Of a stretch of 64,000 nt of DNA, positions 9,501 to 18,699 are shown in pieces. The notes under the pieces were generated by a model, which searched no databases, was not told where the DNA came from, and saw nothing but the letters and a program-made list of their open reading frames with translations. How positions within the stretch are numbered: position 1 is the first letter of the stretch; each line of letters begins with the position of its first letter. A program made the translations under genes and the position numbers. Source of the DNA: CAYWXV01 sp964462535 (GTDB taxonomy: Bacteria > Bacteroidota > Ignavibacteria > OLB7); the NCBI GenBank assembly GCA_964462535.1, contig CAYWXV010000007.1, forward strand, positions 37,002 through 101,001, written 5' to 3'.

Positions 9501-10591
9501 TCCTTTCGGAGGAAGCCGTTGGCCGGGTCAACGGCCGGGCTTTCCAGGAAGTCGAATCCGATGTATCCAAAGCGACCGGACGCCTCTCGCTCAGACCACT
9601 GAACCGCAAGGTTGAGCGTGTCGCGATTCTTGTCACGAATGAAAATTCGCGCACGGTCGTTCGAAGCCGTTCCGATGTCCATGTCCAGGGCGGGAGCCAT
9701 GTAGCAGTTGAGCAGATTCTCGCCCGACTTGTTGATGATCGTGTACTTGACAAAGAGGAAGTCGCCGTACTTGCCGAAGCCCCACGAGTATATCGTCTGC
9801 TCGACCTGAATGCCGATCGGATATCCACGCTTACGGGCGGTATCCGGGCTTATCTCGCGATAGCGTCCCAAGTCCGTGTCCTTGTACGTCGCGAAGATGT
9901 CTTCGCCTGATATGATTGCCGGTCCCTTCGGGAACTGCGCCAGATTACGAAGGCTCTTGTCCTCAATGTAGAATCCGAAGTACCTGTTCTGGCGGAGCGT
10001 ATCGTTCGGCTCCGTATCCCAAATCGGCCAGCTTGGACCGCTCGCATCGTTCCGATCGAACGGTGTCCCGTCGAAGCTGTTGTAGTCCGACGAGAAGTAG
10101 AGCCGATAGAGATTCCACGCGTCAGCTGAGTTATCCAGAGGCGAGTTAGTGACGGGGCCGTTAATACGCCCCGGCACCATCCACGATGCGCCGGAATTCG
10201 GATTATACCCGATCACGCAGAGTCGATTCGTGTCGCCATTGCGGATCTTCTCCGCACCAAACCAGACACCACCACCAAAGATGTATGCCTGCCCTGAGCC
10301 ACGCGGCCACACGCCGCCGGCCCGGTTCGCCGCGACGTTGAGACCGAAGATGCCGTAGTTGGTGCAGTAGACCTGGATCTTTGAGACCTTGTTCTCAAGC
10401 ACCTCGAATGCCTGCGTTGGCACGCGAAGAATCGAACGCCCCTCTCCTCCCTTCTCTCCATCGGACGCCGCCTCGGTCTCGCCCCCTTTCTTTGCCTCGT
10501 CCCCGGTCTTCGCGACGACGGGCAGCGAAAGCAGGAGTCCGAGCGCGGCAATGACCGGCAGCAGCCTCCATGAAGTGGTTCGCAGAGTCAT
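6531..10591 (-). CDS. Large secreted protein with T9SS-like C-terminus, 1301 aa (interrupted only by an assembly artefact)
   Basis: Signal peptide MTLRTTSWRLLPVIAALGLL with cleavage near VVAKTG, then a low-complexity Lys/Glu/Gly linker (about 28-52). The body is beta-rich with many Asp/Asn/Thr and no catalytic motif I recognise; DDNGNGAVVSND (about residue 690) resembles a calcium loop. The last 90 residues contain AVCTIEVFTESGELLETI, EVWDILTRTNR and LLIFRITT ending KKAAVVVGGYRLISR, which has the shape of a T9SS sorting domain. The 100-N gap at 7461-7560 plus a duplicated 55 bp breaks the frame; removing 155 bp puts both halves in the same frame with identical residues at the joint (NAYTRKVFGANGA). 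AGAGGAA lies 6 nt before the ATG. It is 51 bp behind the TonB receptor gene, so both are co-transcribed. Function unknown. Confidence 0.8.
7406..7615. other. Artificial assembly gap with duplicated 55-bp flanks, inside a gene
   Basis: Exactly 100 N (7461-7560) lie between two identical 55-bp segments (7406-7460 and 7561-7615). The distance from the upstream ATG to the downstream reading frame is 3143 nt, not a multiple of 3; subtracting 155 gives 2988, a multiple of 3. The protein sequence then continues without loss. Confidence 0.96.
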
Positions 10592-10642
10592 GTCTGTTCC
10601 TCTATGATAGGTTAATGCTATGCTGTGTTGCGTCGCCCACTT

Positions 10643-13600
10643 CTAGAAGAGGACTTTGAATCCGACCTGAACGGTGCGTGGCTGCTGATAGAAGCCGCGG
10701 AGCGTCTGGATCGTGGCGATGAACCGCTGGTAGCCTTCATACCGTTCTGCCTGCGTGACGATACCGTCAAGGTTCACGTCTGCATACGGGTTGTAGCGGC
10801 GCGTGCCGAAGTCGTCGTACTGAGACTGATCCCACGTATCCGGGCGAGCCGGGTCGATGTCCTTGTAGTACGGCGTCGAGATGAAGTCACCGATCGTCCG
10901 CTCGAAGCCCGATCCGTCCGTGTCCGGGCTGCCAGCGATCGAGAAACGCGACCCACCCGTCGAACGAGAGAGACGGTAGCTGGATGGGCCAGTAAGGTTC
11001 AGGACGTTGTAGACGTCGGCATAGAGGCTGAGCATCAGGTTGCCCACGGACTCACCCAGCAGGTCCTTCAGCTTGAAGCCACGCTCGATGTGCATTTCAG
11101 TGCTGAAACCCGACGGGAGGCGAAGCGAGTTGTACTCACTGATCTGCTCGCCGCGCGAATTCTCACGCGTGAACGGAAGGCCGGAACCGAATGTGGCCGT
11201 GATGGAGACGTCGAGATTCTCGAGCAGCTTCGAGCCACCAATGGCTGGTCCCTCGCCTTCACCGAAGTGGACGTAGACCGAACCATTCAGGCTGTGGGTC
11301 TGATCGTAGTTCAGCGGATACTCAACCAGCGGGAGCTCCTGACGCTCACCTGTGTAGGGGTTGATGCCCTGGATCGTGATCGAGTAGTTGGCCGCGGGTG
11401 ACGAGGCTGTTCCAACAGCACGCTGAAGCGTGTAGTTGATCTCGGCACCGATGTTATCCTTCAGATTGCGGCGGGCCGAAATCTCGAATCCGCGGACGTT
11501 CCCATACTCGGTAACCGTGTAGATCAGGTACGGGCTTGGGATTGCCGGCACGAACGTCACACCGGTCTGGTTGTAGATGTCGCGATAGAACGCTGCGATA
11601 TCCAGAGAGTAGTCTGTGGCGATTGTGCTCGAGTACCCGAGTTCGTATACAACTGCCTTCTGGGGATCGATATCCGGATTACCGAAGAGCTGGTTGCCAC
11701 GTGACGCGTCGTTGTAGACGTTGTCGTACATCAGGTTGTACTCTGGCATCTTGAACATCATGGCGAAGTTCACGCGGAACTGTGAGTTCTCTGTAACCGG
11801 ATAGCTGACTCCCACGCGAGGAGACACCTGGAACTTCACCGATGCATCACCAAGCGAATCGATTTCATCAAGTATCTCCGTGAGCGATGTACGTCCGCGC
11901 GGCGGACGCTGCGTTCCGGGAACGATGACGTCGAAACGGACGCCCGGCTGGAAGTGAATTGACTTGTAGTCAAACTTCGTCTGGACGTAGAGCGCTCCGT
12001 CAATCGGCTTGTACGGCTGCTCGAAGAACTTCGCCAAACGCCCCGTCGAGTCGGTCAGGAAGTAGGTCGACTCGTATCCGTACACATCAAAGAACGGAAC
12101 CGGGTTCCAGGGCAGATTGTTCTCGTGCCGACGAAGTGTTGTCTGACCAACCTCGAAACCGGCCTTGATTCTGGCTCGGAGCCCTTCGACGACGTCGAAG
12201 TTCGTCTCGTAATTCCCCTTCAAACGGAGTTCTGTCGCTTCGCGAACTTCAAGAACACGGTCGTTGCCGTGAACCGGGAAGTTGCCGTCAACCAGACCAT
12301 AGGGATTGCGGCTTGCGCCGTTCACTTCGCCTCCCTCAAACAACCCTGTGATCGGACTCCGCTCGTACAGAGACGCCTTCGTCGGGTTGAATGGATTGAG
12401 GAACTTCTCTGACTGCGTGTACTCGTATCGATCAATCGCGCCATTCAGGTTTGTGTCTGCCGGCGTATAGATGTCGAAGACACCAAAGAGAACGTCGCCA
12501 ATACCCTCGTAATCCTTCGACTCATCCTTCTTCCCTGCCTCGTAGACCTGACGTACCCACGATCCTGTCACCTCGAACAGCGACGTTTCGTCCAGGAGCT
12601 GCCGGTACTTCACCTGTAGGCGGTTGATGATCGTGTTGGTGTTCCACTGCTGAGCATCGCGCTCGAGAATCGACGTATTGACTGTGCTGTCAACGATCAC
12701 GCCATTGTTGTCCCGCGTGTAGAACGTCGGGTGGTCAAACTGGTAGATGCTCGACCAAGCTCCGGACTCGGAGCTGGTAAGACCTAGCTCGCCACCGAAC
12801 TCGAGGGCAATCTCGTCGGTGACGTCAAGCTTGAATTTCCCCTGGTAGTTCCGGAGGAACGTCCGCGCATGTGGCATGCGCGAAAGGTTGGTCGGCTCAA
12901 GCGCAGTTCCCCACGATTCAAGAGCTGTTTGACGGCGTGAATCGGCAAACTCCTGCGACATGTCATACACTTCGTACCCACCGTTGTAGGGAGTGGTCTG
13001 AAGCTTGCCAGTGAGGAAGAACGTCAGGGCCGAAACGCCCGGGATCGGTCCGCCAAAGGCGAACTCGTATACCTTGGTGCCGGAACTGGTGAGCGTCACA
13101 CCGGGGAGTGTCGTATCAATGTCCGTCCCCGCCTTCTTGACTGTGATAGGATCGCTGGATCCATACAGAGCTGGAACGCCAGTTCGGAACCGGAAGGCTC
13201 CTTCATATCTGTCATTCTTCCCATTCTTGAGTGCCGTGTTGAACACGCCTGAGAGGACGTCGCCGTACTCGGCGCCGAATCCGGACGTCAGCACCTGTAC
13301 CTCTTCGACCGCGAGGGTCGACACCGTCGGATAAAGGCCGATGGACGTGCCGCCGAAGCCCCCCTGGAAGATGTCAGAGATCTCGGTACCGTCCACCCGC
13401 ATGGAGGCGTCGTTTGCCCTCTGGCCGCGAATACCCAGCCCGTTCTGACCGGCGGTTGAGACGCCGTTTGTGAGGGTCACTGCGGAGAAGATGTTGGTGG
13501 CGCGTGATCCGGAATTGATCTCGGCCCCCGTGCGCGTTCCACCGGAGGCTGGGTTCTCAGCTTTATTAAGCTGTCGAGTACCCTCGACCCGAATCTTGGT

Positions 13601-13921
13601 CGTCTTCCCCTTCGGCTTCAACGAGACGTTGACAGTCGACACCTGATCGATGGAGACGCGAACCTCGCGCGACTCGTCCTCCATCCCGACGTAGGTGAAC
13701 GTCAGCGTGTACGTCCCCGCCTTGAGGCCGACGATGTCGTATTTGCCCCCATCCTTGGCCTTTGCGCCACGAATGGTTCCCTCGACCTTGATCGAGGCCC
13801 CGACCAGTCCTTCCCCCTTCTCATCCGTGACGCGCCCGGTCACGTTGCCGGTCTGGGCAAGCACGGTCAGCGGCGCCAACAGCGCAAGCGCAGCGACGAT
13901 GCCTAGTATCCTACCTTTCAT
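10643..13921 (-). CDS. TonB-dependent receptor with carboxypeptidase-regulatory-like N-domain
   Basis: 1092 aa. The ATG at 13921 is chosen because AAGGAG lies 7 nt upstream and a signal peptide follows (MKGRILGIVAALALLAPLTVLAQ). Residues 24-110 are a CarboxypepD_reg-like fold (VTGRVTDEKGEGLVGASI, GTYTLTFTYVGM). A plug domain follows (about 130-270: GLGIRGQRANDASMRVDG, VEEVQVLTSGFGAEYGDVLSG) and then a long 22-strand type barrel with RNLKDNIGAEINYTLQRA and the C-terminal QVGFKVLF. No SusD partner is nearby, so it need not be a polysaccharide system. Two EF-hand-like loops lie in predicted extracellular regions: DTNLNGAIDRYE (12422-12457) and DVNLDGIVTQAE (10745-10780). Its ligand is unknown. 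Confidence 0.92.
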   Translation of the reverse strand: MKGRILGIVAALALLAPLTVLAQTGNVTGRVTDEKGEGLVGASIKVEGTIRGAKAKDGGKYDIVGLKAGTYTLTFTYVGMEDESREVRVSIDQVSTVNVSLKPKGKTTKIRVEGTRQLNKAENPASGGTRTGAEINSGSRATNIFSAVTLTNGVSTAGQNGLGIRGQRANDASMRVDGTEISDIFQGGFGGTSIGLYPTVSTLAVEEVQVLTSGFGAEYGDVLSGVFNTALKNGKNDRYEGAFRFRTGVPALYGSSDPITVKKAGTDIDTTLPGVTLTSSGTKVYEFAFGGPIPGVSALTFFLTGKLQTTPYNGGYEVYDMSQEFADSRRQTALESWGTALEPTNLSRMPHARTFLRNYQGKFKLDVTDEIALEFGGELGLTSSESGAWSSIYQFDHPTFYTRDNNGVIVDSTVNTSILERDAQQWNTNTIINRLQVKYRQLLDETSLFEVTGSWVRQVYEAGKKDESKDYEGIGDVLFGVFDIYTPADTNLNGAIDRYEYTQSEKFLNPFNPTKASLYERSPITGLFEGGEVNGASRNPYGLVDGNFPVHGNDRVLEVREATELRLKGNYETNFDVVEGLRARIKAGFEVGQTTLRRHENNLPWNPVPFFDVYGYESTYFLTDSTGRLAKFFEQPYKPIDGALYVQTKFDYKSIHFQPGVRFDVIVPGTQRPPRGRTSLTEILDEIDSLGDASVKFQVSPRVGVSYPVTENSQFRVNFAMMFKMPEYNLMYDNVYNDASRGNQLFGNPDIDPQKAVVYELGYSSTIATDYSLDIAAFYRDIYNQTGVTFVPAIPSPYLIYTVTEYGNVRGFEISARRNLKDNIGAEINYTLQRAVGTASSPAANYSITIQGINPYTGERQELPLVEYPLNYDQTHSLNGSVYVHFGEGEGPAIGGSKLLENLDVSITATFGSGLPFTRENSRGEQISEYNSLRLPSGFSTEMHIERGFKLKDLLGESVGNLMLSLYADVYNVLNLTGPSSYRLSRSTGGSRFSIAGSPDTDGSGFERTIGDFISTPYYKDIDPARPDTWDQSQYDDFGTRRYNPYADVNLDGIVTQAERYEGYQRFIATIQTLRGFYQQPRTVQVGFKVLF

Positions 13922-14500
13922 CTGGGCACTCCTTGTAGATACAGGATTGTGTTGATGCAGTATCAAGTAATCTTCTAATACGTTCAGAGAGAGTGGTTCG
14001 CGCGCACGAACGCAGCCTTGCTCGGCACTGTCGCTCGGCACGGACGCGGTGAATGACGAATCAAATGCGGAGTCAATCGTGGGATGGATTCGTATCGAAG
14101 GCTCATTGATTGGCTTCCGTTCATACTCGAGGTCGTCACCAGCGCGAGGTCCACACCCAGGGTCCTGGGTTCAGTCCAGATGCACGACGCCACATCGACG
14201 CCTGTGCGTCGAGTCGACGGAAGGGAGAGAGTCTCTTGCAGTAAGATGCTGCCCTCGGAGGGCCGCCAGGTAGCGCGGCTATTGAGGACGATGTGGGGAC
14301 CGAACGGGGGTTCGGACCGCGAGTGCGGGGTCTACATTACCACCGCGCGATCGAATGGGGTCGCCGAATATAGCGACGGGGTCTTGGTTGTCAAAACGGG
14401 CATCCTGCAGTTTTCGGAACATTTTCGCCCGTTCATCGTCTCAAGCCAGCTTTTCACGATCGCACCGCACGAACCAACCTACACAGCATAGGGGATATTG
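13922..14500. other. 579-bp gene-free region between the TonB receptor and serA
   Basis: It must contain the promoter of the TonB receptor operon, but no box of the TAnnTTTG kind is evident. CCGAAC/GTTCGG at about 14299-14316 forms a short hairpin. Open frames on the plus strand here (for example 14084-14491) lack protein-like composition. I see no RNA gene. Confidence 0.5.
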
Positions 14501-16093
14501 TTACCCCAGGTGTATGGTTCTGATCTTCTCGACGACGTTGAGACCGGCCAGGTGCTCCAGGGCACTATCTGATAGCTCAGAGTCGACACGCATCACGGTG
14601 AGCGCGCTTCCCGTCGATTCGTGCCGACCGAGCGAAACACTCGCAATGTTGATGTTGTGAGCCGCAAGCACCGATCCGACGGACGCAAGCACACCGGGGC
14701 GGTCGATGTTCTCAAACAGAATCAGGTCACCGGTCGGGCGGACATCTACCCACATATCGTCAACGCGAACCAGGTGCGGTTCCGTCCATCCAAATACACT
14801 CATCGCCGCACTCCGGGTCTCCTTTCCATCTGACACCTGCGCTTCGATCAACGTAGTGTACCGTGGGTGTGTCCCCGCCCCCTCCGCGGTCAGTGTGATC
14901 CGATTCCGCTCAGACAGCATGATCGCGTTGATGGCATTAATCGACTCATCAAGTCCGAGCGAAACCATCCCAGCCAGAAACGACGCCCCGAGGCCGCGCA
15001 CGATTGACGACGCCTCGGCACCATACACGGTCAACGTACATGTGACATCGTGGTTCTGGACGAGCTGCCCAAGGACGGCTCCAAGCAGCTCGGCGGCCCG
15101 CATCAACGGCTGAGCGGCCCCGGTCAACGATGCTTCCAGTCCACCGGCATTGACCACGCCCCGAGCCCCTTTCCCTTCAAAGAACTCCGCAAGCTGAACG
15201 GCGATATCAACGGCGACGCGCTCTTGTGCCTCGCGGGTCGACGCAGCTATGTGTGGTGTGGCTACAACGGCAGGATGGTTGATCAGGGCGTTCGGAAAGT
15301 CTGGTGGTTCCTTCTCAAAGACGTCGAGTGCGGCTCCCGCAATGTGGCCCGATTCAAGCGCGCCTAACAATGCTCCCTCGTCGACTATCCCACCGCGCGC
15401 GCAGTTGACGATGTACGCACCTCGCCTCATCCGCGACAGGGCGTCAGCCGCTATCATGGACCGCGTTTCCGGAAGGAGCGGAACGTGAAGCGTCACGATA
15501 TCACAGCTCTCGAGCATGTGATCGACGGATCCCGCCTCAAGCCCCAACTCACGTACGGCATCGTCGCTCAGCATGGGGTCGTATCCAACAACGGTTGTCT
15601 CGAATGCGGAGAGACGCTTCGAGACCTCACGCCCGATACGGCCAAGACCGATGACGCCCACGCGCTTTCCCCACAACTCGGTGCCAACAAACGTCTTTCG
15701 GTCCCACACTTCTCCTCGGATCGAGGCGTTCGCGGCCGGGACGCGCCGCAACATCGCGAACATCATCGCGAGAGTGTGCTCCGCCGCGGAAATGGTGTTC
15801 CCATCGGGCGTGTTCATCACAACAATTCCCCGCTCCGTTGCAGCGGCAACATCAATGTTGTCTACACCGACGCCCGCGCGACCGATCGCCCTCATTCTCC
15901 CCATTACTCCGATCATCTCAGCATCAACTTTCACGGCACTCCTCACAATCATCCCATCGTACTCAGGGAGCATAGCAAGAAGCTCGTCGCGACTCTTTCC
16001 GACCGCACGATCGACGACCAATGAACGTTCGCTAAGGATGTCGTCGCAGCGCGCGCTGACGGCGTCGGCAATAAGAATTCGTACGGGCTCCAT
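14501..16093 (-). CDS. serA: D-3-phosphoglycerate dehydrogenase
   Basis: 530 aa, the long form. It oxidises 3-phosphoglycerate to 3-phosphohydroxypyruvate with NAD, the first step of serine synthesis. Domains in order: substrate domain (1-100) with RAGVGVDNID; Rossmann domain with GLGRIG at 149-154 and the acidic YDPM; NCARGGIVDE; catalytic His in TPHIAAST (about 285); an intervening ASB domain (about 320-450); a C-terminal ACT domain (about 455-530, GVLASVGSVLAAHNINIASV) that in known enzymes binds serine for feedback control. The next gene upstream encodes a class V aminotransferase able to supply the following step, so the two form a serine operon. Confidence 0.95.
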   Translation of the reverse strand: MEPVRILIADAVSARCDDILSERSLVVDRAVGKSRDELLAMLPEYDGMIVRSAVKVDAEMIGVMGRMRAIGRAGVGVDNIDVAAATERGIVVMNTPDGNTISAAEHTLAMMFAMLRRVPAANASIRGEVWDRKTFVGTELWGKRVGVIGLGRIGREVSKRLSAFETTVVGYDPMLSDDAVRELGLEAGSVDHMLESCDIVTLHVPLLPETRSMIAADALSRMRRGAYIVNCARGGIVDEGALLGALESGHIAGAALDVFEKEPPDFPNALINHPAVVATPHIAASTREAQERVAVDIAVQLAEFFEGKGARGVVNAGGLEASLTGAAQPLMRAAELLGAVLGQLVQNHDVTCTLTVYGAEASSIVRGLGASFLAGMVSLGLDESINAINAIMLSERNRITLTAEGAGTHPRYTTLIEAQVSDGKETRSAAMSVFGWTEPHLVRVDDMWVDVRPTGDLILFENIDRPGVLASVGSVLAAHNINIASVSLGRHESTGSALTVMRVDSELSDSALEHLAGLNVVEKIRTIHLG

Positions 16094-16161
16094 GATCGCG
16101 AGGGAGTTGATGGGTCAAATCGTGAGGCCGCAAGAATACAACGGCTTGTCCCGCGGAACCG

Positions 16162-17289
16162 TTACGAGTTGAAGACGTTCATTGCGGCCGCCAGACCGGC
16201 CCCCGCGTCGAATGCATGCCCAACATCCGTGAGCGCGCGCTCCATGATGTAGATCATCGAGAGCATGTCGGCGTCATCGTAGTATCCAAGGTGCGAGACG
16301 CGGAAGATCTTACCCTTCAACGACTCCTGACCTCCGGCAACTGTCACCCGGTACTTCTCCTTCAAAAGCTTCATGAATTCCTTGCCGTTGTCCGGGAGTC
16401 GGATAGACGTCAGTGCGTTGGAGGGTGGATTGCCGAACAGTTCCAGACCGACCGCCTGTGCTGAGGCGCGCATTGCTCCCCCAAGCCGATCATGGCGTTT
16501 CCAAACGTTCTCGATCCCTTCGTCCCTGATCATCCGCAGAGCATCGGCAACCCCCATGACCAGCGTCAAAGCAGGTGTCCATGGCGTATCGTTCGACTCA
16601 AGGGCGGTCCGCGCAGCCCGTAGATCGAAATAGTACGAGGGGAGCGATGAATGATCGCATGCGTTCCATGCCCGTTCGCTGAGTGCGATGAAGGCCAGCC
16701 CCGGGGGTATCATCAGGCCCTTCTGAGAGCCGGTAACAACGACGTCCAGATCCCATTCGTCGAACCGCATTTCGTGAGCACCAACGGCGGTGATACCATC
16801 GACGATGATCAGTCCATCGAAGTCGGGACGTAGCGCGGACGCTATGGCCTTGATATCTGTGAAGACACCGGTCGATGTTTCGCTGTGCGTCATCATGATC
16901 CCTCGCGTTTGCGGATGGGACGCCAGCTCCTCTCGAATTCGTTCAACTGTCACTGCGGTACCCCACTCGACCGCGATCTCGTGAACGGCAAGGCCGTATG
17001 CTCGCGCAATCTCCCCCCATCGCTCGCCAAACTTTCCTCCGTTGATCGTGATGACCTCGTCCCCCCCCGAAAAGACATTGACGATAGCTGCCTCCATGGC
17101 GCCAGTGCCGCTGGCCGTCAGCGTCATGACCGGCTGCTCCGTGCAGAAGAGGTACTTCAGGTTTGCCGTTGCGGATTCCAGCTCCTGTTGAAACTCTGGC
17201 GTACGGTGATGAATGATTGGCTGAGCCATGCGGAGCATGACCGACTCCGGGACCGGTGTTGGACCGGGAGTAAATAGTCGGGGCTTCAT
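16162..17289 (-). CDS. Class V aminotransferase, phosphoserine/serine-glyoxylate type
   Basis: 375 aa. PLP enzyme of the alanine-glyoxylate/serine-pyruvate aminotransferase family, beginning with the usual LFTPGPTPVPESV. Lys190 in TGSQKGLM is the likely Schiff-base lysine; THSETSTG and DGITAVGA are cofactor-binding segments. Family members accept serine, glyoxylate or, in some lineages, phosphohydroxypyruvate in place of classical SerC. It sits 68 bp upstream of serA on the same strand, so I infer that it makes phosphoserine here, but this is from context. Confidence 0.85.
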   Translation of the reverse strand: MKPRLFTPGPTPVPESVMLRMAQPIIHHRTPEFQQELESATANLKYLFCTEQPVMTLTASGTGAMEAAIVNVFSGGDEVITINGGKFGERWGEIARAYGLAVHEIAVEWGTAVTVERIREELASHPQTRGIMMTHSETSTGVFTDIKAIASALRPDFDGLIIVDGITAVGAHEMRFDEWDLDVVVTGSQKGLMIPPGLAFIALSERAWNACDHSSLPSYYFDLRAARTALESNDTPWTPALTLVMGVADALRMIRDEGIENVWKRHDRLGGAMRASAQAVGLELFGNPPSNALTSIRLPDNGKEFMKLLKEKYRVTVAGGQESLKGKIFRVSHLGYYDDADMLSMIYIMERALTDVGHAFDAGAGLAAAMNVFNS

Positions 17290-17331
17290 CGGGTTGTGGT
17301 TCTTGAGTGGGAGATGATAACAGGAGGCAAT

Positions 17332-17922
17332 TCAACGCAGGGCGTTCATTAGTTCCTTCCAGAGGCGTTCGCGGTTGAACTTCGTTTCCGACGAAACGGG
17401 AATGACCCCGCGACAACCGGGATACGACGAGACGGTCTCGGCGACCTCCTCTTCCCTGGCAGTGGCGGCGATTGCCGAGACCTTGTCGTGCTTCGTGAGC
17501 ACAACAACGAAAGGTACACCCACGGCGTCGAGCCATGCGAACATATCAAGATCGAGTGCGGTGGGTTTGTGACGAATGTCAACGAGGGACACTATCAAAC
17601 GGAGTGTCGGTCGTTCGGTAAGGTATCGTTCAATCAAACGGGCCCATGAGGCGCGGTCAGTCTTCGAAACCCGTGCGAACCCGTATCCCGGCAGGTCCAC
17701 AAAGTGGACGCGATCATCCAACCGAAAGAAATTGATCTGCTGAGTCTTTCCAGGTGTCGCGCTGGTGCGAGCGAGGGAGCGGCGTCCCACCAGCATGTTC
17801 AACAACGATGACTTCCCGACGTTGGAGCGGCCGGCGAACGCAATCTCCGGGAGTATTCCCTTGGGGAATTGTGACGGATGCGCAGCACTGATCACGAACT
17901 CGATACTCTTCGGCGTGATCAT
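17332..17922 (-). CDS. engB: Ribosome biogenesis GTPase EngB/YsxC
   Basis: 196 aa, normal length. The GTP-binding motifs are GRSNVGKS (31-38), TPGKT (switch I), DLPGYG (G3), LTKHDK (G4) and a late VSSET (G5). EngB assists assembly of the 50S subunit in the cytoplasm. It lies 42 bp upstream of the aminotransferase gene and 12 bp after the RRM protein gene, so it shares a transcript with them. Confidence 0.95.
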   Translation of the reverse strand: MITPKSIEFVISAAHPSQFPKGILPEIAFAGRSNVGKSSLLNMLVGRRSLARTSATPGKTQQINFFRLDDRVHFVDLPGYGFARVSKTDRASWARLIERYLTERPTLRLIVSLVDIRHKPTALDLDMFAWLDAVGVPFVVVLTKHDKVSAIAATAREEEVAETVSSYPGCRGVIPVSSETKFNRERLWKELMNALR

Positions 17923-17934
17923 AGGCGGCGTATA

Positions 17935-18465
17935 CTATTCCTCTTCATCGTCGTCTTCGATATACCGACTCCAATCACGATTGTTCGCGCGACGCTCCTT
18001 CTCGGGGGGCATCTTCTTCTTCCGATCGCGCGATCGATCGTCCTCCTTCCCACGTCGATCGGTCTCCGTCTTCCGCCCTCCTCCACCCGGCAGGGTCTTC
18101 TTGCGGTCGTCAAGAGGTCGCCGGGTCCCATCTCCACCAGCCGATGACCCAGAGCTGAACCTCCCACCAGTATCGCCGCGACCGGAATCTGATCCCGAAC
18201 CCCCGCGTGGTGGTGGAGCCGAGTCGCGACCCCGCGCCTCGTTGCACATCAGATTTCGCCCCATCCACTCGGTACCGTTCAACCCCTCGATCGCGTTTTC
18301 GGCTGCCTCGCGCGTCTCCATTCTAACGAAGGCAAATCCACGGGAGCGGCCCGTTTCCCGATCCAGTACAATGGAAACCGAGGCGACTTCACCGTACGAT
18401 CCGAACAGGTCCTTCAGGCCTTCTTCGGTTGCCGTGAAGGGAATGTTCCCGACATAGATGTTCAC
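17935..18465 (-). CDS. RRM-domain RNA-binding protein with charged tail
   Basis: 176 aa with GTG start. Residues 1-80 are one RNA recognition motif: RNP2 IYVGNI at 3-8 and RNP1 RGFAFVRM at 42-49, with the aromatic residues needed for base stacking. Residues 85-176 are a disordered Gly/Ser/Arg stretch followed by a Lys/Arg/Asp-rich tail ending in DDDEEE. Such single-RRM proteins are common in Cyanobacteria and Bacteroidota and are thought to bind RNA in cold or translation control. It directly precedes engB, a ribosome assembly factor. Confidence 0.9.
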   Translation of the reverse strand: MNIYVGNIPFTATEEGLKDLFGSYGEVASVSIVLDRETGRSRGFAFVRMETREAAENAIEGLNGTEWMGRNLMCNEARGRDSAPPPRGGSGSDSGRGDTGGRFSSGSSAGGDGTRRPLDDRKKTLPGGGGRKTETDRRGKEDDRSRDRKKKMPPEKERRANNRDWSRYIEDDDEEE

Positions 18466-18621
18466 GACGATAGTAGTTTCTGTGGGCGATTGTCCGCGGA
18501 TCGCATGCGGGAGTAGATCTGTACAGGCGTTGAGCCGGAGCGACGAATTCCATGCCTGGTAGTCGGGGCATCGTCCGGCGATGGGTGGTCGAACGGGATG
18601 TGCGACCGCTACTAATCAGAA

Positions 18622-18650
18622 GGCCCCTTTGCGCATGGCGCAAAGGGGCC
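18622..18650 (-). terminator. Terminator of the ribosomal protein block
   Basis: A perfect 13-bp stem GGCCCCTTTGCGC (18622-18634) / GCGCAAAGGGGCC (18638-18650) with a 3-nt loop, 50 bp after the rplQ stop. On the minus strand it is followed by TTCTGATT, a weak U tract. It ends the 21-kb str-S10-spc-alpha unit. Confidence 0.85.
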
Positions 18651-18699
18651 GACAATTTGCAAAAAATCGAGGACGGAGGAAACGCCCCGGATACGCCAT

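Noticed and set aside
14290..14325. GGTTCGGAC stretch resembling a tRNA T-arm
   Set aside because: No acceptor or anticodon stem can be built around it on either strand.
14084..14491. 135-codon plus-strand frame in the gene-free region before serA
   Set aside because: No ribosome site, low-complexity mix of residues and no family resemblance.
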